From the NCBI RefSeq assembly GCF_007667425.1, contig NZ_VDRC01000001.1, positions 1,952,595 through 2,016,594 on the forward strand: a stretch of DNA of 64,000 nucleotides. The letters are read 5' to 3'. Origin of the DNA: Microbacterium sp. 1.5R. GTDB taxonomy: Bacteria; Actinomycetota; Actinomycetes; Actinomycetales; Microbacteriaceae. Positions 55,274 to 63,248 of the stretch are shown piece by piece. Position numbers and translations under genes: made by a program. Position 1 is the stretch's first letter, and every line of letters begins with the position of its first letter. The notes below the pieces were generated by a model. The model did no database searches. It was not told the DNA's origin and saw nothing but the letters and a program-made list of their open reading frames with translations.

Positions 55274-55336
55274 CCCTCCACCGTAGCCGCGGCGAGCGAC
55301 ATCGCCGGATCGGGCCGTTCGCACTCTCGCGCCCCG

Positions 55337-55384
55337 GTCGCAGAGTTTCGCGGAATCCGTGCGGCGCGGGCGCGATTCTGCGAC
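55337..55384. repeat. 48-base extragenic palindromic element (GTCGCAGA ... TCTGCGAC)
   Basis: GTCGCAGA (55337-55344) and TCTGCGAC (55377-55384) form 8-base terminal inverted repeats around a GC-rich core, in the gap between rnhA and the 79-residue protein gene. It resembles a repeated extragenic element rather than a terminator, because it lies upstream of rnhA and not after its end. Confidence 0.35.
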
Positions 55385-55387
55385 GCG

Positions 55388-55440
55388 GCGGTCAGGCCAG
55401 GGGGTCGGGCCAGGGGGTCGGGCCAGGCGGTCAGGCCAGG
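55388..55440. repeat. Four imperfect 13-base tandem repeats
   Basis: A GGTCGGGCCAGGG-like unit repeats about four times just before the stop of the small minus-strand gene. It is low-complexity sequence, with no other function visible. Confidence 0.6.
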
Positions 55441-55443
55441 CGT

Positions 55444-55683
55444 TCAGTCCCCGGGATCGGGGTCGGGCTCGCGATTCTCCGCCGATGCGGCCGACGGAGT
55501 GGGCGGTGCCACCGGGAACACGATCGAGCTGACACCCGCTCCGTTGTCGACGCCCAGCCCGATCGACAGCGGGTCGACCGCCGGCTCGCTGCCGAGCACC
55601 TCCGACTCCGAGCGCTCGAGCGGCTCCGAGGGCAGCGCCCACTGGTTCTCTTCTTCTTCGGGTCGTTGCTGGAACAGTCCCAT
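55444..55683 (-). CDS. Conserved small hypothetical protein (79 aa)
   Basis: The product starts MGLFQQRPEEEENQWALPSE, then PLERSESEVLGSEPAVDPLS, and ends in a Pro/Asp-rich tail. As far as I recall, similar acidic, apparently disordered proteins starting with MGLFQQRPEE are common in Microbacteriaceae, without known function. The ATG at 55683 is chosen from that conserved start. No signal peptide or helix is visible. It is divergent from the MscS gene, with ~146 bases between the starts. Confidence 0.6.
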   Translation of the reverse strand: MGLFQQRPEEEENQWALPSEPLERSESEVLGSEPAVDPLSIGLGVDNGAGVSSIVFPVAPPTPSAASAENREPDPDPGD

Positions 55684-55829
55684 GGGTCCATTGTCACCCC
55701 GGTGGTCGGGCACCGCCCCCGATTCACGCCGGATCGATCGAATGCGCCGTGCGCACCGCCGCCGGCATCCGCCCTGCCGTCCCCGCTCGTCCAGCCGGCG
55801 GTCAGAGGGCCGCGCCTAGGGTGGGGGAT

Positions 55830-56882
55830 ATGCCCGAAATCGTCTGGGAATCATGGATCGGCACCGTCGCGGCGATCGGCATCGCCCTCGTCGCGGGTGC
55901 GGCGGCCATCGCACTGATATCGCTCGTCATGGCTCTCGTGAGCCGCCGCGTCGTCTGGGTGCGTGACATCGCGCGCCGCTCGCGCGGAGCGCTGTTCACA
56001 ACCGCCGCGGTGGTCGCGGTGTGGATCGCCTGCGCGGTGTCGCAGCCGGCGCAGGCCGAGTGGTGGCCGTCGCTCTCGCGGCTGTTCCTGATCGGCACCA
56101 TCCTCGCGGGCTCGTGGCTGCTCGGAGCACTCGCGTCGTTCGGCTTCGAGCGGCTCATGGCGCGCGAAGACGAGGGACGCATCGGTCCGGATGCGCGTCG
56201 CCGCCGCACCCAACTGCTCGTCATCCATCGCCTCGTGCTCGTCGCCATCTCGGTGCTCGCTCTCGGAACGGTGCTGTTCACCTTCCCGGAGATGCGCGCG
56301 GTCGGCACGAGCCTCCTCGCGTCGGCCGGCATCGTCAGCATCATCGCCGGTCTCGCGGCGCAATCGATCCTCGGCAACCTCATCGCGGGAGTGCAGGTCG
56401 CTTTCACCGATGCCATCAGGGTCGGCGACGTCGTCGTGGTCGAGGGCGAATGGGGGCGCATCGGAGAGATCAACCTCTCGTACGTCGTCGTCTACATCTG
56501 GGACGAACGTCGACTCGTCGTTCCGTGCAGCTACTTCACCACGACGCCGATCGAGACGTGGACGCGGAAGTCGGACAAGATCCTCGGCACCGTGTACATG
56601 GATCTCGACTGGCGAGTGCCGATGGCAGAGGTGCGCGCCGAGTTCCAGCGCATCATCGAGGGGTCTCCGGCGTGGGACGGCCGCTCGGCCAGCGCCCTGG
56701 TGACCGACTCGCAAGGCGGTTTCGTGACCGTGCGCTTCGTCATGTCGTCGAAGGACTCCTCCGACCAGTGGGATCTGCGATGCGAAGTGCGCGAGCAGAT
56801 GATGACGTGGCTGCAGGCCACGCACCCCGAAGCCCTGCCGCGCACCCGCGTCAGTATCGACTCCGTCGCTACTGCGGACTGA
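55830..56882 (+). CDS. MscS family mechanosensitive ion channel
   Basis: The 350-residue protein has four N-terminal hydrophobic helices and then the MscS pore helix and beta domain: SLLASAGIVSIIAGLAAQSI, LGNLIAGVQVAFTDAIRVGD, VVVVEGEWGRIGEINLSYVV and LVVPCSYFTTTPIETWTRKS. The C-terminal alpha/beta domain follows. MscS channels open on membrane tension and release solutes on osmotic downshock. The ATG at 55830 has a G-rich GTGGGGGAT stretch upstream. The following 87 bases to the next gene hold imperfect repeats (GCGGATCGGTA, GCGGTTCGAGCGC) that could form a weak terminator. Confidence 0.88.
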   Translation: MPEIVWESWIGTVAAIGIALVAGAAAIALISLVMALVSRRVVWVRDIARRSRGALFTTAAVVAVWIACAVSQPAQAEWWPSLSRLFLIGTILAGSWLLGALASFGFERLMAREDEGRIGPDARRRRTQLLVIHRLVLVAISVLALGTVLFTFPEMRAVGTSLLASAGIVSIIAGLAAQSILGNLIAGVQVAFTDAIRVGDVVVVEGEWGRIGEINLSYVVVYIWDERRLVVPCSYFTTTPIETWTRKSDKILGTVYMDLDWRVPMAEVRAEFQRIIEGSPAWDGRSASALVTDSQGGFVTVRFVMSSKDSSDQWDLRCEVREQMMTWLQATHPEALPRTRVSIDSVATAD

Positions 56883-56969
56883 GCAGTACTCGGGCGGATC
56901 GGTAGCGCGGATCGGTACCGCGGTTCGAGCGCACGTCAGGCGGAGCGGGTCGCGCGGTTCGAGCGCGGG

Positions 56970-57281
56970 TCAGGCCGAAGCGGATGCCGTGCGCACCGCG
57001 TCGACCAGATCGCGCCACGGCCCGTCCAGGGCCGAGTCCGGCAGCTCGCGCTCGCGTCGCTCCGAGGGGGTCCGCACGCGGATCAGCCAGACGAAACGAT
57101 CGGCGCCGCGCCCGGCATCCGCATCGTCGTCCCACGGCAGCCTCTCGACCATCGTGATCCAACGGGGTGCCTCGGCGGGGTCCGGTTCGACTTTCCACTG
57201 ACGGCGGATGCCGGCGATCCCTCCGGTGCGCACGACCGCGATGACGACGGGACCGTCAGTCTGTCGAGGGGACTCGCTCAT
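56970..57281 (-). CDS. Emfourin-like protealysin inhibitor
   Basis: The 103-residue protein begins MSESPRQTDGPVVIAVVRTG and continues GIAGIRRQWKVEPD, with an ending DGPWRDLVDAVRTA. Its size, its two-strand-plus-helix look and its place directly behind an M4 protealysin gene match emfourin, the inhibitor usually encoded next to protealysin-like peptidases. The start at 57281 is favoured because GGGAG lies nine bases upstream; an in-frame ATG at 57287 is possible. The start overlaps the end of the peptidase gene by 26 bases. Inhibitor function is known for the family and inferred here. Confidence 0.75.
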   Translation of the reverse strand: MSESPRQTDGPVVIAVVRTGGIAGIRRQWKVEPDPAEAPRWITMVERLPWDDDADAGRGADRFVWLIRVRTPSERRERELPDSALDGPWRDLVDAVRTASASA

Positions 57282-58320
57282 CCCCATAGACTCCCACGGT
57301 CGTCCACGCGCGTCGAGCGGCAGCCTCGGTGGCCTCGTCGACGGCGGCAGCCGCGGTCACCGTCGCGTCGGCGAACTCGGTGAAGTCGGCGGTGCTCGAC
57401 AACCCGCCGGTGAGGGCGGAGTACCAGACCGGGCCGGCCGTCTCCCAGGCGTTGCCGCCCAGATCGATCGCGAAGAGGGCGAACGCCCGGTTGGGGATGC
57501 CGGAGTTGATGTGCACCCCGCCGTTGTCTTCGATGGTGCGGACGAATCCGTCCATGTGCGCCGGCTGCGGGTCTTTGCCGAGCTCGTCGTCGTCATACGC
57601 GGTGCCCGGTTCGATCATCGAGCGCAGCGCCCGACCCTCGACGGCGTCGGTAAAGATCTCTGCGCCGACCAGCCACGTCGCCTGGTCGGCCGTCTGCCCG
57701 AGCAGGTACTGCTCGGTGAGCGCGCCGAACACGTCTGCGACCGACTCGTTGAGCGCGCCCGGCTGGCCCTGGTACTCGAGGTTCGCGGTGAACTGCACGA
57801 CGCCGTGCGCGAGCTCGTGTCCGATCACAGTGGTCGAGCGTGTGAACCCGGTGAAGACCTCGCCGTCGCCGTCGCCGAACACCATGCGCTGGCCGTCCCA
57901 GAAGGCGTTGTCGTAGTCGACCCCGTAGTGCACGGTGGCTTCGAGCGGGGCGCCGGCGTCGTCGAGCGAGTTGCGTGAGAATGCCGCGAGCAGCAGCTCG
58001 AAGGTCGCCCCGAGTCCGTCATAGGCCTCGTTGACGGACGCGTCGTCGACGGGCGGCTCGTCTTCACTGCGCACCACAGCGCCCGGCAGATTCTGGGTGC
58101 TGCCGGCGTCGCTGATCGTGCGGTTGGGGGCGTCGCTGAGCTGCGCCACGAGGTCGCCGTTCTCGTCGATGGAGAGATCGATGCGCGCGCGGAACGGAGG
58201 CCGCCCGGCGGTGAGCGTCTGCCGCGCGGCGGCCGCCGCGCGGGGGTAGCGACCGGACTCGGCCAGGCGGGCGAGCAGGTAGGACGGGACGACTCCGGGG
58301 GATGCGACGTGGCTGCTCAT
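57256..58320 (-). CDS. Protealysin-like M4 family metallopeptidase
   Basis: The 354-residue thermolysin-family protein has the zinc site HELAH (H168, E169, H172) with the third ligand E192 in ALNESVADVFGAL, and a C-terminal DNGGVHINSGIPNRAFALFA whose His acts in catalysis. The N-terminal part is a short protealysin-type propeptide starting VVPSYLLARLAESG, with no signal peptide. Such enzymes are intracellular or leave the cell by an unusual route. It is paired with emfourin, whose gene overlaps its end. The DGDLVAQLSD region suggests the usual autoprocessing site near residue 70, but this is not certain. Confidence 0.9.
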   Translation of the reverse strand: MSSHVASPGVVPSYLLARLAESGRYPRAAAAARQTLTAGRPPFRARIDLSIDENGDLVAQLSDAPNRTISDAGSTQNLPGAVVRSEDEPPVDDASVNEAYDGLGATFELLLAAFSRNSLDDAGAPLEATVHYGVDYDNAFWDGQRMVFGDGDGEVFTGFTRSTTVIGHELAHGVVQFTANLEYQGQPGALNESVADVFGALTEQYLLGQTADQATWLVGAEIFTDAVEGRALRSMIEPGTAYDDDELGKDPQPAHMDGFVRTIEDNGGVHINSGIPNRAFALFAIDLGGNAWETAGPVWYSALTGGLSSTADFTEFADATVTAAAAVDEATEAAARRAWTTVGVYGDERVPSTD

Positions 58321-58404
58321 GGTCTGACCCTACGCCGGGGGTCGGACATCGAGGCGCGGCTGGCAGCAGTCGGCACATCCACGAGCAGCACGTCAACTTG
58401 AAAC

Positions 58405-58419
58405 TGAGAATCATTATCA
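58405..58419. promoter_or_regulatory. Zur/Fur-type box TGAGAAT-C-ATTATCA
   Basis: The 7-1-7 inverted repeat TGAGAAT-C-ATTATCA matches the Fur/Zur consensus TGATAAT-N-ATTATCA with one mismatch. It lies in a short AT-rich patch just before a pair of AztD-like zinc lipoprotein genes. Zinc-responsive repression by Zur is the likely meaning; Fur is the alternative. Confidence 0.7.
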
Positions 58420-58434
58420 ATAATGTGGAGTCCC

Positions 58435-59646
58435 GTGACACCTCCCCTTCTTCGCCGCGACGGCGCCCTGGCCGCTCTCGCCCTCGCGGTCGCCTTCTCT
58501 CTCGTCGCCTGCGCCGGAGCGCCGGGCCCCGACCCGAGCCCGGCACCGAGCTCGGCATCGACCGCGCTCCCGTCGAACGACGGTGTCGACGGAGGCGGAG
58601 CCGCCGAGGTCGCGTCACCGGCATCCGCTCTCGTGATCGCCGACGACGACGGCGGGCTCACCCTGCTCGACCTTGAGACCGAGCAGCGCGCGGACCTCGA
58701 CGGTGACGGAACGGTGACCGGCTCGGGGCGGTTCGTGCACCGCATCCGCGAGGCCGGCGGCGAGACAGCCGTCGAGGTCGTCGACTCCGGTCGCTGGACC
58801 GTGCCGCACGGTGATCACTCCCACTCCTTCCGCGGCGAGACGCGCGTCGTCGGCACGATCGAGGGCGACGGGCCGGCCACCGCGACCGTCGGCGACCAGG
58901 CGACCGCTGTGCGCTTCGACGGCGGGGTCGTCGTGCTCGACCACGAGACGCTCGACGTCGACGACGCCCCCCGCCTCGCACTGCCCGGTGCCGGCCCGGT
59001 CATCCCCTTCGCCGCACATCTCATCTCGGTGAGCGGCTCAGCGGTCGACGTCCTCGACGCGGCGGGCGCTCCCACCGGCATCACCGTGCCGTGCACCGAA
59101 CCCTCGGATGCTGACATCACGCGCGTCGGCGCCGTGATCGCCTGCGCCGAGGGGGCGGTGCTCGTCACGCGGGAGATCGGCGGGCAGCTCGCCGCCGAAA
59201 GCATCCCGTACCCGGCCGGACTCACGCCGCCAGTGCAGCTCGCCGGCCGCGCCGACCGCCCCGACCTCGCCGGGATCGCCGGCGACCAGGGCGCGCTGCT
59301 GCTCGACACCCGCGCCCGCACCTGGACCCTGCTGCCCGCCGACGCCCCGCTCGTCACGGCCACCGCCATCGGAGACGACGACAGCCGCACGGTCGTCGTC
59401 GCGCTCGACGGAACCGTGCGCGTGCTCGGGGAGGACGGCGCCGAGCGCTCCCGCACGGAGCCGCTGCTGGCAGCATCCGCGTCCGATCCCGTCGCCCGCG
59501 CCCGCATCACCGTGCTCGTCGATGCCAGGCACGCGTACGTGTCCGACCCGGCATCCGGCGCCGTCCACGAGATCGACCACCGCGACGGCACCGTCACGCG
59601 CACGTTCGACGACCTCGAACCCCGGTACGTCCAGCTCGTCGGCTGA
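58435..59646 (+). CDS. AztD-like zinc-metallochaperone-type lipoprotein, diverged copy
   Basis: The 403-residue protein has a lipoprotein signal with lipobox LVAC (Cys26), then a beta-propeller-like repeat region. VPHGDHSHSFRGETRVVGTI near residue 122 is a His-rich stretch typical of AztD, followed by DGGVVVLDHETLDVDD and two Cys residues in VPCTEPSD and VIACAEGAVL. It lacks the HGEG-type and PHPG motifs of its neighbour. The GTG at 58435 is chosen for GGAG just upstream; an ATG at 58423 abuts the Zur box. It is the first gene behind that box, followed by aztD after 66 bases. It probably binds or delivers zinc outside the membrane. Confidence 0.7.
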   Translation: MTPPLLRRDGALAALALAVAFSLVACAGAPGPDPSPAPSSASTALPSNDGVDGGGAAEVASPASALVIADDDGGLTLLDLETEQRADLDGDGTVTGSGRFVHRIREAGGETAVEVVDSGRWTVPHGDHSHSFRGETRVVGTIEGDGPATATVGDQATAVRFDGGVVVLDHETLDVDDAPRLALPGAGPVIPFAAHLISVSGSAVDVLDAAGAPTGITVPCTEPSDADITRVGAVIACAEGAVLVTREIGGQLAAESIPYPAGLTPPVQLAGRADRPDLAGIAGDQGALLLDTRARTWTLLPADAPLVTATAIGDDDSRTVVVALDGTVRVLGEDGAERSRTEPLLAASASDPVARARITVLVDARHAYVSDPASGAVHEIDHRDGTVTRTFDDLEPRYVQLVG

Positions 59647-59712
59647 CCAGACCCACCGACGGCGCAGCCGTCACGCGCACCCGCGCATCCACCGAGAAGA
59701 AGGAGAACATCC

Positions 59713-60915
59713 ATGTCCCGACCTGCACGCAGCCGCCTCGCGGCCGGCGCGCTCGCCACGCTCGCCGTGGTCGCGCTCGCCGGATGCGCGACCGCCGCGC
59801 CGTCGGCATCCGACGAATCCGAGGCCCCCGCGCACGATCACCAGGCCGACACCCGCGTCGCCGTCGCGTACGACGGCGGCGTCACCGTGCTCGACGGCGA
59901 GACGCTCGAACCGATCGACGCGGTCGACCTCGACGGGTTCCTGCGGGTGAACGCCGCCGGCGACCACGACGGACACGTCTTCATCACCGCGGCCGACGGA
60001 TTCCATGTGCTCGACACCGGACTCGCGTCCGACACCGTCGAGCTCACCGGCGAGGTGTTCGAGGCGACAGCCGCCGGGCACGCGACCCCGCACGCCGGAC
60101 GCACCGCGCTGTTCGACGACGGCACCGGCGACGTGCGCATCTTCGACACCGACGCGATCGGCACGGGAACGCTGCCCGACTACGACACCGTCACCTCGGA
60201 GCAGGCGCACCACGGCGTCGCGATCGAGCTCTCCGACGGCACCGTGCTGTCGACCATCGGCACGTCGGAGTCGCGCAGCGGCGTGCGGCACCTCGCGGCC
60301 GACGGCTCGGAGCTCGCCCGCAACGAGGAGTGCCCCGGCGTGCACGGCGAGGGAGCGCTGAAGGGCGAAGCCGTCGTGTTCGGCTGCGAGAACGGCGTGC
60401 TGCTGTTCGACGGTGGCGAGTTCACGAAGGTCGCGGCCCCCGACGCCTTCGGCCGCTCGGGCAACGCGTACGTCAGCGACACGAGCGCGATCGCCGCGAT
60501 GGACTACAAGACGGATCCGGATGCCGAGGGCTACCTGCTCTCGAAGCTCGCCCTCGTCGACACCGACGCGAAGGCCCTGTCGATCGTCGACCTGCCCGTC
60601 GAGTACACGTGGCGCGGCGTGGGCCGCAGCGGTCACGACGACATCGTGCTGCTCGCCTCGGACGGATCGCTGAACGTGCTCGACGAGTCGGGCGAGATCG
60701 TCGACTCGTGGGACGTCATCGATCCCTGGGAGAGCCCCGAGGAATGGCAGCAGCCGCACCCGGGCCTGCGCGTCGTCGGCGACATCGCCTACGTGACGGA
60801 GCCGGCGAGCGACCGCATCCTCGCCGTCGATCTGCACACCGGCGAGGTCACGGCGGACGTCACCCTCGACGTCACGCCGAACGAGTTCGTCGTCGTGGGG
60901 GCTGCCGGACACTGA
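59713..60915 (+). CDS. aztD: Zinc metallochaperone AztD-like lipoprotein
   Basis: The 400-residue protein has a lipoprotein signal ending LAGC (Cys25), an AHDHQADTRVAVAYDGGVTV stretch, and repeated propeller-like blades. His-containing motifs recur (HATPHAGRTALFDDG, SEQAHHGVAIELSD, CPGVHGEGALKGEAVV, QPHPGLRVVGDIAYVTEP), as in AztD, the zinc chaperone of AztABC importers. The ATG at 59713 has GAAGAAGGAGA upstream. No AztABC genes are in the window, so it may serve a zinc importer elsewhere or another Zn acceptor. Probably in the Zur regulon through the box at 58405. A 51-base palindrome follows. Confidence 0.75.
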   Translation: MSRPARSRLAAGALATLAVVALAGCATAAPSASDESEAPAHDHQADTRVAVAYDGGVTVLDGETLEPIDAVDLDGFLRVNAAGDHDGHVFITAADGFHVLDTGLASDTVELTGEVFEATAAGHATPHAGRTALFDDGTGDVRIFDTDAIGTGTLPDYDTVTSEQAHHGVAIELSDGTVLSTIGTSESRSGVRHLAADGSELARNEECPGVHGEGALKGEAVVFGCENGVLLFDGGEFTKVAAPDAFGRSGNAYVSDTSAIAAMDYKTDPDAEGYLLSKLALVDTDAKALSIVDLPVEYTWRGVGRSGHDDIVLLASDGSLNVLDESGEIVDSWDVIDPWESPEEWQQPHPGLRVVGDIAYVTEPASDRILAVDLHTGEVTADVTLDVTPNEFVVVGAAGH

Positions 60916-60949
60916 GGCCGGGTGCGCGGCTCGTGTCCCCGCGCGTTCG

Positions 60950-61000
60950 GTTGGCGCCTCCGGTGGGAATTCCGCGCGGATTCCCACCGCAGGTGCCAAC
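60950..61000. repeat. 51-base near-perfect palindrome after aztD
   Basis: The 21-base arms (GTTGGCGCCTCCGGTGGGAAT and its near-complement ending AGGTGCCAAC) differ at two positions around TCCGCGCGG. It could act as the aztD terminator. A partly matching start (AGTTGGCACCTCC) recurs at the window end, which suggests an interspersed repeat family. Confidence 0.6.
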
Positions 61001-61103
61001 TCGGCGCAGGGGGACGCGGGCCCACGGGCACGTCGCGGATCGCGTCGGAGAGCGGATGCCGTGGCAGCGCGAACACGCGCCTCCGCCGCCCAGTTCACTC
61101 GCG

Positions 61104-61109
61104 TAAAAT
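61104..61109 (+). promoter_or_regulatory. TAAAAT -10 element of a probable leaderless transcript
   Basis: TAAAAT ends eight bases before the ATG at 61117, so transcription would start at or beside the start codon. There is no ribosome site. The -35 region (around 61081) is poor. Confidence 0.5.
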
Positions 61110-61116
61110 CGGCACA

Positions 61117-62637
61117 ATGACTGACGCCCACTCCGACGCCGCACCCGACCTCGGACCGGGCCTCGACCCCGCAGATCTCGCCACGACGCTGCGCGTGCTC
61201 TCCGAGCTGCACAAGGTCGACAACGAGCATCCCGACTTCATCGCCGTGCGCCAGGCGACCGCCGCGATGTTCAAGGACGTCAAGCGCGTGCGCCGCAAGC
61301 AGATCCGCGATGCGATCGCCGAGGCCGACAAGGCCGTCGTCGCGCGCACGGCCACGGGTGCCCCCGACCGCATCGACGACGAGACCCGCGGCAACGACCT
61401 CGCCACGAGCGTCGTCGACGCTCCCAGCGCGGGCGAACTGCTCAAGCCGCGCAACTGCTACATCTGCAAGCAGCCGTACACGCTCGTGGACGCGTTCTAC
61501 CACCAGCTCTGCCCGGACTGCGCACGCTTCAGCCACGGCAAGCGCAACGCCCGCACCGACCTCACCGGCAAGCGCGCCCTGCTGACCGGCGGACGCGCGA
61601 AGATCGGCATGCACATCGCGCTGCGACTGCTGCGCGACGGCGCCCACACCACCATCACGACGCGATTCCCGCGGGACGCCGTGCGGCGCTTCTCGGCGCT
61701 GCCCGACTCGGCCGACTGGCTGCACCGCTTGCGCGTCGTCGGCATCGACCTGCGCGACCCCGCCCAGGTCATCGGCCTCGCGGATTCCGTCGCCGCGCAG
61801 GGACCCCTCGACATCCTCATCAACAACGCCGCGCAGACCGTGCGGCGCTCTCCGGGCGCGTACTCGCTGCTGGCGGATGCCGAGTTGCAGCCGCTTCCCG
61901 ACGGTCCGCTGCCCGAGATGGAGACGTTCGGACACACCGCCGATCCGCACCCGCAGGCGCTGCAGGCGTCGGTCGACGCGCATCCGCTGCTGTCGGTGGC
62001 GGCCCTCGGCGGCACCGTCGCCGAGCAGGGCGGCCAGGCGCTGACGGCCGAAGACCTCGCGCGTCTCGCGATGGCCCCGGGGTCGTCGTCGCTCGAGAAG
62101 CACGCCGACGGCACCGCTATCGACGCCGGGGGACTCGTGCCAGACGTCAACCGCGTGAACAGCTGGGTGCAGTCGATCGACCAGGTCGATCCGCTCGAGA
62201 TGCTCGAGGTGCAGCTCGCCAACACGACGGCGCCGTTCCTGCTCATCAGCCGTCTGCGCGCGTCGATGGCGGCGTCGCCGGCCCGGCGCACCTACGTCGT
62301 GAACGTCTCGGCGATGGAGGGGCAGTTCTCGCGCCGGTACAAGGGGCCGGGTCACCCGCACACGAACATGGCGAAGGCCGCGCTCAACATGCTCACGCGC
62401 ACGAGCGCGGGGGAGATGCTCGAGACCGACGGCATCCTCATGACCGCGGTCGACACCGGATGGATCACCGATGAGCGCCCGCACTTCACCAAGGTGCGCC
62501 TCGCGGAAGAGGGCTTCCACGCTCCGCTCGACCTCGTCGACGGCGCAGCCCGCGTGTACGATCCGATCGTGCGCGGCGAAGCGGGCGAAGACATCCAGGG
62601 TGTGTTCCTGAAGGACTACCAGCCCAGCCCCTGGTGA
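61117..62637 (+). CDS. SDR family oxidoreductase with N-terminal zinc-ribbon-like Cys4 motif
   Basis: The 506-residue protein has a helical N-terminus (~1-105) and then a Cys4 motif, C-x2-C-x14-C-x2-C at C114/C117/C132/C135 (NCYICKQPYTL, then LCPDCARFSH). A short-chain dehydrogenase domain follows, starting TGKRALLTGGRAKIGMHIAL. LDILINNAAQTVRRSPGAYS fits the family, as does YVVNVSAMEGQFSRRYKGPG. The usual YxxxK pair is replaced by TNMAK (T416, K420), with a nearby Tyr only in RRYKG. It stands alone between aztD and HxlR. The Zur-linked neighbour and the Cys4 motif make a zinc connection possible. The reaction is unknown. Transcription is probably leaderless. Confidence 0.8.
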   Translation: MTDAHSDAAPDLGPGLDPADLATTLRVLSELHKVDNEHPDFIAVRQATAAMFKDVKRVRRKQIRDAIAEADKAVVARTATGAPDRIDDETRGNDLATSVVDAPSAGELLKPRNCYICKQPYTLVDAFYHQLCPDCARFSHGKRNARTDLTGKRALLTGGRAKIGMHIALRLLRDGAHTTITTRFPRDAVRRFSALPDSADWLHRLRVVGIDLRDPAQVIGLADSVAAQGPLDILINNAAQTVRRSPGAYSLLADAELQPLPDGPLPEMETFGHTADPHPQALQASVDAHPLLSVAALGGTVAEQGGQALTAEDLARLAMAPGSSSLEKHADGTAIDAGGLVPDVNRVNSWVQSIDQVDPLEMLEVQLANTTAPFLLISRLRASMAASPARRTYVVNVSAMEGQFSRRYKGPGHPHTNMAKAALNMLTRTSAGEMLETDGILMTAVDTGWITDERPHFTKVRLAEEGFHAPLDLVDGAARVYDPIVRGEAGEDIQGVFLKDYQPSPW

Positions 62638-62831
62638 GGGTGCCGCCCGCGATTCGGGGCGGATGGCGGGCGATGTCGCGGGCGGGCGCGGGGACGGATG
62701 GCTGGTGATTCCCCGGATGGCGGCGGATTCCGTGGCGTGTCGCCAGCCGGGCGGGGCATGGCCAGCCGGGTGGCACGGCGGGCGGATGCCGGGCGGGTGC
62801 CGGATGCCGGGCGGGCGCCGGGCGGATGGGG
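62638..62831. other. GC-rich low-complexity intergenic stretch
   Basis: These 194 bases hold repeated GGGCGGATGCCGGGCGG-like units, mostly on one strand, with no credible ORF. The GCCAGCCGGG unit occurs twice (62743, 62762). It lies between the convergent SDR and HxlR genes and may act as a terminator region. No other function can be seen. Confidence 0.5.
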
Positions 62832-63170
62832 TTACCGCGCCGGGGCCCCGAGGGTCGATGACGCCCACTCGCCGAGCTGATCGAGGATCGGCAGGAGGCC
62901 GCGTCCGCCGTCGGTGAGCGCGTAGGACACCGTGACGGGCGGGCCGGCGTCGACCGACCGCTCCACGAGTCCCGCGTCGGTGAGTTCGCCGAGTCGATCC
63001 GACAGGACGGTGTCGCTGATGCCGGTGACTGCGCGGCGCAGCGCGACGAAGGTCGACTGTCCGCCGCCGAGCGAGGACACGATCATGCCGTTCCATCTCT
63101 TGCCGAGCACGCTGAAGGCCAGGGTGACGGCCGCGTCGCACCTGATCAGATCGTGGTCGGCTTCGGACAT
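62832..63170 (-). CDS. HxlR family transcriptional regulator
   Basis: The 112-residue winged-helix protein has FSVLGKRWNGMIVSSLGGGQ followed by STFVALRRAVTGISDTVLSDRL (as two adjoining pieces, residues ~19-60), TDAGLVERSVDAGPPVTVSY as the wing and LTDGGRGLLPILDQLGEW. HxlR proteins sense aldehydes, quinones or redox changes. It is divergent from the azoreductase gene, the likely target, and inverted and direct repeats in the shared promoter are probable sites. The single N-terminal Cys (IRCDAAVTLA) corresponds to the redox Cys of several HxlR sensors such as HypR and YodB. Confidence 0.9.
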   Translation of the reverse strand: MSEADHDLIRCDAAVTLAFSVLGKRWNGMIVSSLGGGQSTFVALRRAVTGISDTVLSDRLGELTDAGLVERSVDAGPPVTVSYALTDGGRGLLPILDQLGEWASSTLGAPAR

Positions 63171-63201
63171 GACTCCATTGTACCTGTGCTACGTTAAAAC
63201 G

Positions 63202-63238
63202 AGTCGCTAAGAAAAACGAAGCGACTACGAAAAACGAA
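63202..63238. promoter_or_regulatory. AGTCGCT-N11-AGCGACT inverted repeat plus GAAAAACGAA direct repeats
   Basis: AGTCGCT (63202-63208) and AGCGACT (63220-63226) form a perfect 7-base inverted repeat. GAAAAACGAA occurs at 63211-63220 and 63229-63238, 18 bases apart. Both lie in the divergent promoter between HxlR and the azoreductase, so they are probable HxlR sites. TACGTTAA at 63190 could hold a -10. Confidence 0.6.
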
Positions 63239-63248
63239 AGGCTGTCAC

